Source: Desulfobacterales bacterium
GTDB lineage: Bacteria > Desulfobacterota > Desulfobacteria > Desulfobacterales > C00003060
Assembly: GCA_030613145.1 (NCBI GenBank)
Contig: JAUWMM010000067.1
Coordinates: 1-8,022 of the forward strand
Length of the DNA: 8,022 nucleotides
Direction: 5' to 3'
Positions within the stretch are counted from its first letter, which is position 1. Every line of letters begins with the position of its first letter. The translations under genes were made by a program, and so were the position numbers. Below, in pieces: positions 1 to 6,287 of this stretch. Under the pieces are notes generated by a model. That model did not search any database, had not been told where the DNA came from, and was given only the letters and a program-made list of their open reading frames with translations.

Positions 1-113
1 ACCTCGTTGAGCAATGCGGCCTTTCGCTAACCGAAACAGGACGTCATCTGGGTGTGTCTGCTTCTGGAATTGCCAAATCCCTTAGTCGGTCAGCTAAACA
101 CAAGTCCTGCTAG
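1..113 (+). CDS. C-terminal end of a REP-associated (Y1-type) transposase, cut by window edge
   Basis: Reading from base 3, an open frame gives 36 residues ending in a TAG at 111-113. The peptide contains EQCGLSLTETGRHLGV and GVSASGIAKSLSR, a DnaA-like helix-turn-helix of the kind that closes REP-associated tyrosine transposases (RAYT, IS200/IS605-related Y1 superfamily). In that family the catalytic HUH/Y1 domain is N-terminal and would lie outside the window, so whether the gene is intact cannot be judged. It is the only coding signal on the plus strand and faces the CPBP protease gene tail to tail. DnaA or another HTH protein would share this motif, but the short tail after it favours a RAYT. 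The identification rests on pattern memory of about 36 residues. Confidence 0.6.
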   Translation, partial: LVEQCGLSLTETGRHLGVSASGIAKSLSRSAKHKSC

Positions 114-125
114 TCAAGGGCGTCC

Positions 126-167
126 CCAAAGATCCCCCAAAGATCCAAAGATCTACTCCAAAAGATG
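126..167. repeat. Short tandem repeat CCAAAGATC (three exact copies plus one degenerate)
   Basis: CCAAAGATC occurs exactly at 126-134, 137-145 and 145-153, and a variant CCAAAAGATG lies at 158-167. The array starts just after the transposase stop codon, next to GGGCGTCCCC at 118-127. It may be the right-end flank of the mobile element. That role is inference; only the repetition is seen. Confidence 0.6.
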
Positions 168-212
168 ACAAGGCTATATTGGCCTCTCATCACTGGCGAG
201 GCATTGCCGCAT

Positions 213-860
213 CTAACATATCAATGAAAGTGAAAAGATGGCGATGTTCCCCAGGACATGGATAGTAATGGGAACCAGAAGGTTCCCTTCCACCTCATAT
301 GCCAAAGCAAAGACAATACCTCCCACCACTTGAGGAACCAATACCCCGTGAGACATGGGATGCGCCGCTACAAATAACAAGGTGCTCAAACCCAGGGCCG
401 ACAGCACACCCCATCGTCTAAAGAAGCCGTAGAGTATCCCGCGAAAAAAGATCTCTTCTGCAGCAGGCCCAAGAATTCCGGCAATGAAGAAAAAGAGTAT
501 AATTTCGCTCGCCTTTGTCGGCAAGCGGGTTTGAATAAAGACCAGAGAATTTACACCTGCAGCGTACAACAACATAAGATAAGCAAAGAAGGCAATTGTC
601 CCGAAACCAGCCGACCAGATTAGCCCTTTTCTAAGCCCTGGTACGATTTGGGATGAAGCCAACCCAATTGAGGATATCCCTTTCCCTGTTGTCACAAGAA
701 TCAATGATATCAGGATTATCTCAAGGAGACGTGCGGCACCCAGAATGATCATCGGGTCGCATAGATGCTTGGAAACTACAAGTCGCAACGCCCATTCAAT
801 GGCAATGATTGATGCAATGGATATGATTAGGGTTTTTGTTGTGATCCGGTTTGCTTCCAT
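213..860 (-). CDS. CPBP-family intramembrane metalloprotease (Abi/Rce1-like)
   Basis: A 215-residue, strongly hydrophobic protein with the three motifs of the CPBP (CAAX protease and bacteriocin-processing, Abi) family. Motif 1 is EEIFFRG at residues 135-141, motif 2 is FVAAH with His167, and motif 3 has His201 and Asn205 in HVLGN. The glutamates and histidines are the expected metal and catalytic residues. About six membrane segments can be seen, roughly at 10-30, 38-57, 80-102, 118-133, 152-166 and 175-211. The start at 860 is supported by GAGGAAA about 7 bases upstream on the minus strand. It overlaps the 3' end of the HEAT-repeat membrane gene by 34 bp, so the two are probably translationally coupled. 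Bacterial members are linked to peptide maturation, bacteriocin self-immunity or membrane-protein cleavage. The substrate here is unknown; the neighbouring membrane protein is a candidate partner. Confidence 0.87.
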   Translation of the reverse strand: MEANRITTKTLIISIASIIAIEWALRLVVSKHLCDPMIILGAARLLEIILISLILVTTGKGISSIGLASSQIVPGLRKGLIWSAGFGTIAFFAYLMLLYAAGVNSLVFIQTRLPTKASEIILFFFIAGILGPAAEEIFFRGILYGFFRRWGVLSALGLSTLLFVAAHPMSHGVLVPQVVGGIVFALAYEVEGNLLVPITIHVLGNIAIFSLSLIC

Positions 861-2323
861 CCAAGTTTCCTCAAGGCCTTGTAAGCATACATTTGGCTGT
901 ACCAGTCGTCTGATACTTCAATCTTTTTGACAATATTCTTGATGGCTCTTCTATCCCCCCTCTCACCTAAAGCATAAAACGACATGGAAGCTACGTTGGG
1001 ACAGGGGTCATCCAGAAAAACCAATAGATCGTTATAAGTCTCAGGCTTTCGGCTAACACCCAAGGCCCTTACCAACCAGTAACGTTCAGGTATGTAGGGG
1101 CTTGCCAACATCGTTTGATAAGCCTGAAACCCACCCACTTCCATCCTTTTTCGCCGTATAATCTTCAAGGCCGCAACCCTTTCCTGCCAACTCTCCGATT
1201 GCAAAGCTGCAGCCAAACCTTTCACATCGATCTCTTCCCCTTTACTAAGATGGATAGGTACTAGTAGAACAACACCAAGCAGAAAACAAAGGATTGAAGC
1301 AATTATTGACGATGTCCTCGAATCTACAAAAAAGTGACCCATAATACAGAACAAGGCATGAAAGATAATATACAAGGTGATGGGGAACCCCACCAGAAGG
1401 GAGAGATAAGTGAACTGACGGAAAAATGCATGCCTGTCGCTCTTCAACGAGAATTCTTTCAGCAAATTCCCTGGCCTGGAGAGAAAATCCTTGAGCGTTA
1501 CTCGGAGAACCGTTCCTCCATTATTCCGCAGGTCAAGCTGGTTACCCTTTTGCGCCACCTTAAGGTCGGCCGCTTCATGCTCGCCTACGTTAAGGTAGTC
1601 ATGATTGAGCAATTCCTTCTCCAAAGTCGGGACAATGGACTTTTCCCTAATCAGTTCAAGGCTACAGGTCTTAAGAATCTTCTGGTCCAAAGACTTAAAG
1701 ACTTCTGCAGGATAGAGAGTATATTCATAGTAAAAATTATTGATCTTTCTCCCAAAAGGATTGGACAAAAGGAGGTTGTCTCTGATGTCCAGAAAAATGT
1801 GGCTGCCCATTTGAGATGTCCATAGAAGCGCTAGCAGGGGGATGGGAATGAAGTGAACTATTCTATACAACCAAACCTTTTTTCCACGTTGCACGGGCAT
1901 CAACTTCAAAGTGGATATAAAGACGACAGGGGGAACGGCAAGGAAAAAGGAAAATACCATTGGGCAAAAGCCCTGGCTGTTCACACCCACAAGACATCCT
2001 GCCCACAGCAGAAAAAACGGAATAAGAAGAAATTTGTTTCGGATAAAAATACGGTCCCATATCCAGGCCGCAGCAAAGGAGAGGACACAGAGGCCGGCGC
2101 CTGCAGTTAGAGTAAAAAAAAGACCTCCAAAAAATGCCGGGCCAAATTCTTGCAGATTATGTACGATCTGTAGGTTAGGTGTTGCAAGAAAACCTGCATT
2201 TCTTATAGACGTAAGCTTCCGATACAGGTCGGCATTGGAGACATAAACCTGTATTGTGAATAGAGCCTGAGCTACAAAGAGTCCCAGGAGAATCCCTTTG
2301 GCTGAGTAAGAGCATCTATTCAT
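827..2323 (-). CDS. Multi-pass membrane protein with C-terminal HEAT-like repeats
   Basis: A 498-residue protein of unknown function. The N-terminal part has hydrophobic segments near residues 10-28, 63-88, 97-114, 119-139 and 153-170. A hydrophilic section, probably exposed at the membrane surface, follows at about 171-300. Two more segments lie near 304-329 and 337-357. From about 365 to 490 the sequence changes to alpha-helical repeats typical of HEAT/PBS-lyase-like units, for example WQERVAALKIIRRK, ERYWLVRALGVSR, PNVASMSFYALGERGD and YSQMYAYKALRKLG. HEAT units usually mediate protein binding. No catalytic motif is evident. The first Met at 2323 precedes an obvious first transmembrane helix, but the ribosome site is weak (TTTGAG touching the ATG) and lies inside a 10-bp tandem duplication. 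The gene runs into the CPBP protease gene with a 34-bp overlap, suggesting a shared transcript and joint role. It could be a protease regulator or adaptor, but this is inference. Confidence 0.8.
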   Translation of the reverse strand: MNRCSYSAKGILLGLFVAQALFTIQVYVSNADLYRKLTSIRNAGFLATPNLQIVHNLQEFGPAFFGGLFFTLTAGAGLCVLSFAAAWIWDRIFIRNKFLLIPFFLLWAGCLVGVNSQGFCPMVFSFFLAVPPVVFISTLKLMPVQRGKKVWLYRIVHFIPIPLLALLWTSQMGSHIFLDIRDNLLLSNPFGRKINNFYYEYTLYPAEVFKSLDQKILKTCSLELIREKSIVPTLEKELLNHDYLNVGEHEAADLKVAQKGNQLDLRNNGGTVLRVTLKDFLSRPGNLLKEFSLKSDRHAFFRQFTYLSLLVGFPITLYIIFHALFCIMGHFFVDSRTSSIIASILCFLLGVVLLVPIHLSKGEEIDVKGLAAALQSESWQERVAALKIIRRKRMEVGGFQAYQTMLASPYIPERYWLVRALGVSRKPETYNDLLVFLDDPCPNVASMSFYALGERGDRRAIKNIVKKIEVSDDWYSQMYAYKALRKLGWKQTGSQQKP

Positions 2324-2340
2324 CTCAAATCATCTCAAAT
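2321..2340. repeat. 10-bp perfect tandem duplication spanning a start codon
   Basis: The plus strand reads CATCTCAAAT twice in direct succession (2321-2330 and 2331-2340). On the minus strand this gives ATTTGAGATG twice. The second copy supplies the start codon of the HEAT-repeat membrane gene. The first offers an out-of-frame ATG that meets a TGA one codon later (ATG ATT TGA). Confidence 0.9.
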
Positions 2341-2370
2341 TCTGACAACCGCATATGTAAGTTTCCCGCA

Positions 2371-2388
2371 GTCCCGATAGATCAGGAC
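2371..2388. promoter_or_regulatory. Palindrome upstream of the HEAT-repeat membrane gene (possible operator)
   Basis: GTCCCGAT at 2371-2378 and ATCAGGAC at 2381-2388 form an inverted repeat with 8-bp arms, one mismatch and a 2-bp centre. It lies about 48 bp before the start codon of the minus-strand membrane gene. The compact centre and lack of a following T-tract suit a protein-binding site or repeat remnant better than a terminator. No clear -35/-10 pair was found beside it, so the operator role is conjecture. Confidence 0.3.
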
Positions 2389-2679
2389 AGATAAGGATAA
2401 ATTGGGATGGAAAATGTGCTCGCTCTTGCGGTTCAAACTATACGATTGCACTCAGTACTGGAACTTGAAGGAAAATTAAAGTAAGAAATGGAATCTAATT
2501 CATTGAAATTGCCATTTTTTTACAATACGCCTGTTCTAAGGTTCGTATTCCCAATATTCCTAACCTGCCAATATGACAAAGAAAACAAGTGCTACGTCAA
2601 CGTTTTCACAGAGGAGGCGAACAGATCATGAGCTTGACGGTGTGGGGTCGAACCTTGATTTGGGATTAATGGCGGGATG

Positions 2680-2705
2680 AAAAATTGGAGAATCCTGTGG
2701 ATTCT
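2680..2705 (-). terminator. Candidate rho-independent terminator of the redox operon
   Basis: Read on the minus strand, AGAATCC-ACA-GGATTCT forms a perfect 7-bp stem with a 3-base loop, followed by CCA and then ATTTTT. It sits about 165 bp past the stop of the NuoF-GltD fusion gene and before the next minus-strand gene, a sensible place to end the operon. The stem is short and only moderately GC-rich, and the T-tract is five bases long, so strength is probably modest. Confidence 0.45.
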
Positions 2706-2720
2706 TCTATGGCTTGATGA

Positions 2721-2860
2721 TTTCTGGCGGCAGAATGGATTGCGGATTTGATCGAGGCAAAACTGCAAGACGAATGGGCTTGAGGATTTCTTTGAACTGG
2801 CTGGAAGCTGGGAGGCGATGGAACTACCGCCCTATATGAAAGGTGTAAGACTGGAAGGCG
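2721..2860 (+). pseudogene. Possible decayed antitoxin fragment (VapB-like tail)
   Basis: On the plus strand, one frame (2721-2783) reads EWIADLIEAKLQDEWA before a stop. The next useful frame (from 2773) continues GLEDFFELAGSWEAMELP. Joined by a frameshift near 2775-2780, this resembles the tail of many small antitoxins, where a helix ending in EW is followed by a LAG(A/S)W segment. There is no start codon, DNA-binding half or toxin partner, and the second frame runs into the 3' end of the opposing redox gene. If real it is a relic. The similarity is from memory and short, so chance is a serious alternative. Confidence 0.25.
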
Positions 2861-2869
2861 GACAGTTGA

Positions 2870-5800
2870 CTATCCGTGAAGATCGCAGCGGAGGCATCGT
2901 TTGGCCTCGTTCTGGGCCATCTCTTCGGCGAGTCCTAGTTCGGCTTTCTCAAAGGTGGTCTTTCGTTTTTCTACCGGCAACATGGGCATGTCAGGTCGCT
3001 TTAGGGCCTCTTTCTCTTCTTCCGCAACTTCCATCTCTTCAACCTTCATCCGTTTCACAGGATGATACATTTTTTCTTCCAGTGATGATTCTCCTCGTAG
3101 GAACCGGTGAATCGACTTGGCCGCCTTTTTGCCTGCCGCAATCGCCTCGATCACACTGGCAGGACCCGTCACACAATCTCCGCCGGCAAAGACATCCGGC
3201 ATGTCGGTCCTGAGGGTTTTTGGGCCAACCCGACACGTACTTCGAGGGGTGCCCCCGATTTCCTGGGCCTCTATGATCGGCCCCAAGTCAACACCCTGAC
3301 CAATAGCTAAAATAATGGTATCGGCCTCCAGGTCAAACTCTGTACCCTTAACCGGCACGGGCCGTCGCCTGCCGCTTTCATCCTGCTTTCCCAATTCGGC
3401 CTTTATACATTCCAATTGGGTCACCTTGCCGTCGCGTCCCCTAACACGCTTGGGAATTGTCAGGAAGTGAATCTTCACGCCTTCTTCCTGGGTGATTTGG
3501 ATCTCTTCCTCGCCGGCCGGCATTTCCTCTTTTGACCGGCGATACACGAGGTTTACTTCAGGGACCCCAAGACGTATGCAAGTCCTGGCAGCATCCATAG
3601 CAGAGTGGCCACCCCCCACAACGACCACCCGCTGTCCAAGGTTGACTTCCTCGGCCAGATTCACCTTTTTCAGAAAGTTAATGCAGTCTATAACGCCATC
3701 AAAGTCAGACTCCCCTTCAATGTTCAGTCGAAACCCCTTATGCGCCCCGATGCCGAGAAAAAAAGCTGCAAAACCTTGGCTTCGCAGGTCATCCAATGTG
3801 ATATCTTTACCAATGGTGGTATTCGTTTTGATCTCAACACCAAGGGCCTTGATCGATTCGACCTCAGCTTCAACTATGTGTTTTGGAAGGCGATATTCAG
3901 GAATCCCCACACGCAACAGGCCTCCAGGCACAGGCGCTGCTTCGAAGATCGTCACCAGATACCCTTCTCGTGCCAGGTAGTAGGCTGCAGTGAGCCCTGC
4001 CGGTCCTGAACCGATGATTGCCACTTTTTCCTCCTTGGGAGGAGCCACAGGCTTTTTCTCGTAGCCTGCCGTCTTAGTTGCCGTCTCAGCCACAAATCCC
4101 TTCAAGTCCCTGATAGAAATAGGTGTATCAACCTCGCCCCTGCGGCATGCATTTTCGCAAGGGTGTATGCATACCAGGCCGCAAACCCATGGGAAGGGAT
4201 TATCTTCGCGGATGAGCTCCAGAGCTTCCTTGTACCGGCCATGGCCGATGAGGGTCACATAGCTCGGAATGTCAATCCCCGCCGGGCAAGCCATCTGGCA
4301 CGGAGCCGGGACAAGACCCGTACACACTAAGGCCGGGCACTGGCGATCCAGGATGTGAGCTTCATATTCTTCCCGGAAATATCTGAGCGTTGACATAACG
4401 GGGTTCGGCGCTGTTTTACCCAGGCCACACAGCGAAAAATCTCTCAAAGTCGTAGAAAGTTCTTTTAATAGCTCTATGTCTTCCTCACAGCCGTTCCCTT
4501 CACAGATGTCAGTTAGGATCTGGAGCAGCCGTTTTAGGCCTTCCCGACATGGCACACATTGGCCGCAAGACTCCTCAACAAGAAACTCCATGAAGTATCG
4601 GGCCAAATTGACCATGCAAGTGTCTTGATCCATTACAATCATGCCGCCGGAACCCATAATGGAACCCAGCTTTGTCAACTGTTCATAGTCAACAGGTGTG
4701 TCGATGAGCCCTTCCGGAATGCATCCTCCAGAAGGCCCACCTGTCTGTACTGCTTTAAATCTTCGGTCGCCCATGGTCCCGTTCCCGATTTCGAAAATGA
4801 TCTCCCGAAGAGTAGTTCCCATGGGGACTTCCACAAGGCCACTGTTGCGGACCTTTCCAACCAAAGAGAAGACCTTCGTTCCTTTGCTTCGTTCCGTTCC
4901 CAGGCTCGCATACCAGTCTGAACCCTTGGCGATGATGGCCGGCACATTGGCCCAAGTTTCCACATTGTGCAAGGTGGAGGGGCTGTCCCGAAATCCCTTT
5001 TCCACAGTGTGTACATATTTGGCGCGCGGCCTTCCGACTTTGCCTTCCAGTGATGACATGAGAGCCGTTGATTCTCCGCAGACAAACGCCCCGGCCCCCG
5101 TGCTGATCTTTATAGAAAAACCGAACCCTGAACCCATGATATCCTGGCCCAGGAGCCCATAATCCTCAGCGGTCTTAATAGCTCCAATCAACCGCTTGAC
5201 GGCAAGAGGATATTCGCCTCTCACATAAATGTATCCCTCATGAGAGCCGATGGCGTACGCCCCTATGACCATCCCCTCAATGATACTGAAAGGATCACCT
5301 TCAAGGATGCTTCTATCCATGTAGGCCCCGGGGTCTCCCTCATCGGCATTACACATCACGTATTTTTGCTCCCCATGGGCCTTGCGACAACTTTCCCACT
5401 TGATCCCTGTGGGAAATCCGCCGCCTCCGCGACCTCGCAGCCCAGAGGCCTTGATGGTTTCGATGATTTCAGGCGACTCCACTTCAGTAAGACACCTGTG
5501 CAAGGCGAAAAAACCGCCCCTTACAATGTATTCCTCAATATTGTCAGGATCCAGATAGCCGCAATTCCTTAGTGCCACCTTCTGCTGTTTGCCATAGAAG
5601 GGGATTTCTTCCAGAATAGGGATGTTCTTGACCAAATCACTTTCAGATATTGGATTTGGAGTATCTAGCTCTAAAACAGAACGGGGATCCTTGAACTGCC
5701 CCAAGGCCCATTTCTCCTTGAGATCCCTCTTAAGTCGGGCCTTGATAAGATCGATGATTTCTTCTTGGGTGATATGTTTGTAGACTATTCGAGGGGCGCC

Positions 5801-6052
5801 AGGCTCCAGGATTTCCACCAGCGGTTCTTCCTGGCACAACCCCAGGCAGCCGGTTTGGGCCAAATGCAGCCCGTTGCTGCCAGGCGGCCATTCTTCTTGA
5901 GCTCTTTGCAAGGCATTTCTTGCGCCTGCCGAGATCCCACAGGAAGCCATCCCGAAGTTCACTTTTATGCCCTTAGGATGGTATAAGCCGGGTAAAGCCT
6001 TTTTCCTTATATCCTCCAAATCCTGAAGAGATCTGATTCTCATGGCATTCAT
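2870..6052 (-). CDS. NuoF/HydB-type NADH:FMN subunit fused to a GltD/NfnB-type FAD oxidoreductase
   Basis: A 1060-residue cytoplasmic flavoprotein made of two enzymes. Residues 1-105 are a thioredoxin-like ferredoxin region with three cysteines (38, 69, 73). About 140-570 is NuoF-like: FMN loop GRGGGGFPTGIKW (207-219), CNADEGDPGAYMDR (234-247) in the soluble HydB/HoxF style, an SLBB-type GGPSGGCIP stretch (438-446), and a [4Fe-4S] site at Cys496, 499, 502 and 542. Where HydB proteins carry a ferredoxin tail, this one continues into a GltD/NfnB module. That module has a cysteine-rich Fe-S domain (Cys585, 589, 624, 628, 632, 636), an FAD loop GSGPAG (681-686), an NAD(P)H loop GGGHSAMD (813-820) followed by YRRSKEEMPA (837-846), and a C-terminal FAD stretch FAGGDC (955-960). 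It ends in RCLRCD (1052-1057). NADH oxidation at FMN is expected; NADP(H) use at the second site is inferred from GltD/NfnB relatives. The ATG at 6052 lacks a strong ribosome site and a second ATG lies three codons in. It is probably the last gene of the redox operon. Confidence 0.9.
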   Translation of the reverse strand: MNAMRIRSLQDLEDIRKKALPGLYHPKGIKVNFGMASCGISAGARNALQRAQEEWPPGSNGLHLAQTGCLGLCQEEPLVEILEPGAPRIVYKHITQEEIIDLIKARLKRDLKEKWALGQFKDPRSVLELDTPNPISESDLVKNIPILEEIPFYGKQQKVALRNCGYLDPDNIEEYIVRGGFFALHRCLTEVESPEIIETIKASGLRGRGGGGFPTGIKWESCRKAHGEQKYVMCNADEGDPGAYMDRSILEGDPFSIIEGMVIGAYAIGSHEGYIYVRGEYPLAVKRLIGAIKTAEDYGLLGQDIMGSGFGFSIKISTGAGAFVCGESTALMSSLEGKVGRPRAKYVHTVEKGFRDSPSTLHNVETWANVPAIIAKGSDWYASLGTERSKGTKVFSLVGKVRNSGLVEVPMGTTLREIIFEIGNGTMGDRRFKAVQTGGPSGGCIPEGLIDTPVDYEQLTKLGSIMGSGGMIVMDQDTCMVNLARYFMEFLVEESCGQCVPCREGLKRLLQILTDICEGNGCEEDIELLKELSTTLRDFSLCGLGKTAPNPVMSTLRYFREEYEAHILDRQCPALVCTGLVPAPCQMACPAGIDIPSYVTLIGHGRYKEALELIREDNPFPWVCGLVCIHPCENACRRGEVDTPISIRDLKGFVAETATKTAGYEKKPVAPPKEEKVAIIGSGPAGLTAAYYLAREGYLVTIFEAAPVPGGLLRVGIPEYRLPKHIVEAEVESIKALGVEIKTNTTIGKDITLDDLRSQGFAAFFLGIGAHKGFRLNIEGESDFDGVIDCINFLKKVNLAEEVNLGQRVVVVGGGHSAMDAARTCIRLGVPEVNLVYRRSKEEMPAGEEEIQITQEEGVKIHFLTIPKRVRGRDGKVTQLECIKAELGKQDESGRRRPVPVKGTEFDLEADTIILAIGQGVDLGPIIEAQEIGGTPRSTCRVGPKTLRTDMPDVFAGGDCVTGPASVIEAIAAGKKAAKSIHRFLRGESSLEEKMYHPVKRMKVEEMEVAEEEKEALKRPDMPMLPVEKRKTTFEKAELGLAEEMAQNEAKRCLRCDLHG

Positions 6053-6108
6053 TTTAGTCCGTTAATTCAGGAATTCGTGTTGTTTATGGCAGAAAATCTT
6101 AAAAGATG

Positions 6109-6190
6109 ATCACGAAAGCACGAAAAATTAAAAGCACGAAATAAAAAACATTCAGCCTTTCGTGTTTTCGTACTTTCGTGTTTTCGTGAT
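6109..6190. repeat. Large imperfect palindrome built from 8-bp units (TTCGTGTT family)
   Basis: The right arm (6159-6190) is four tandem octamers: TTCGTGTT, TTCGTACT, TTCGTGTT, TTCGTGAT. The left arm (6109-6140) is their inverted counterpart: ATCACGAA, AGCACGAA, AAATTAAA, AGCACGAA, with the third unit degraded. Extending by one base gives 33-base arms that match at 26 positions, around a 16-base centre. Comparable CACGAAA/TTTCGTG palindromes are, from memory, common between genes in Deltaproteobacteria, so this is probably a dispersed repeat family. In the transcript it would fold into a long hairpin between nuoE and the nuoF fusion. On the plus strand it is followed by a T7 run (6193-6199), but no plus-strand gene precedes it. 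Confidence 0.85.
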
Positions 6191-6240
6191 AGTTTTTTTG
6201 GGTTCCGGTTTATCCGGGTTAGGTGTTTTAACGGAGCACC

Positions 6241-6286
6241 AGTCAGCCACACGTGGGATGCAGCGGGTGGCTAACCACCTACTGAC
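6241..6286 (-). promoter_or_regulatory. Overlapping hairpins just downstream of the nuoE stop
   Basis: On the minus strand the sequence directly after the nuoE TAA can form a stem GGTGG-TTAG-CCACC (6266-6279). Alternatively AGCCAC (minus copy of 6267-6272) can pair with GTGGCT (minus copy of 6245-6250). Flanking GTCAG and CTGAC (6282-6286 and 6242-6246) could close an outer stem. The two inner stems share bases and so exclude each other. No T-tract follows, so it is not a standard terminator. It may be an mRNA-processing or stability element, or a REP-like unit. Function is inferred. Confidence 0.4.
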
Positions 6287-6287
6287 A

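Larger units (their letters stand above)
2324..2869. other. Intergenic region of about 546 bp without a convincing gene
   Basis: No open frame here has both a credible start and recognisable protein content. It holds the tandem duplication at its left end, the 2371-2388 palindrome, a terminator-like hairpin at 2680-2705 and a possible decayed antitoxin at 2721-2860. A Shine-Dalgarno-like GAGGAG at 2611-2616 precedes an ATG at 2628, but that frame stops after 13 codons. The promoter of the minus-strand membrane/protease pair should lie here. Confidence 0.7.
6053..6287. other. 235-bp gap inside the redox operon, largely palindromic
   Basis: The gap separates nuoE from the nuoF-gltD fusion, while the other junctions in the operon are 3 bp apart or overlap. 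It contains a hairpin region just past the nuoE stop (6241-6286) and an 8-bp-periodic palindrome (6109-6190). No clear promoter for the downstream gene was found, nor a strong ribosome site before its ATG. The unusual length suggests a repeat has inserted into, or expanded within, the operon. Confidence 0.6.

Noticed and set aside
169..186. Terminator after the CPBP gene (AGGC-CAATATA-GCCT on the minus strand)
   Set aside because: The stem is only about four bases and the T-run (TTTT) is displaced by several bases, so it is too weak to annotate.
1334..2246. Several plus-strand open frames (for example 1334-1825 and 1911-2246) opposite the HEAT-repeat membrane gene
   Set aside because: They have no recognisable motifs or ribosome sites and mirror a well-supported minus-strand gene.
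2440..2560. Sigma-70 promoter for the HEAT-repeat membrane gene
   Set aside because: A TATAGT-like hexamer is present on the minus strand, but no acceptable -35 element lies at a normal distance.
3492..5572. Plus-strand open frames of 110-162 codons opposite the NuoF-GltD gene
   Set aside because: They are antisense shadows of strongly conserved flavoprotein motifs on the minus strand, with low-complexity Ser/Pro/Arg-rich translations.
6109..6190. CRISPR array
   Set aside because: The units are 8 bp, contiguous and inverted across a centre, without unique spacers of CRISPR length.
6193..6199. Plus-strand terminator formed by the palindrome and the T7 run
   Set aside because: No plus-strand gene precedes it; the surrounding genes are all on the minus strand, where no T-tract follows the stem.
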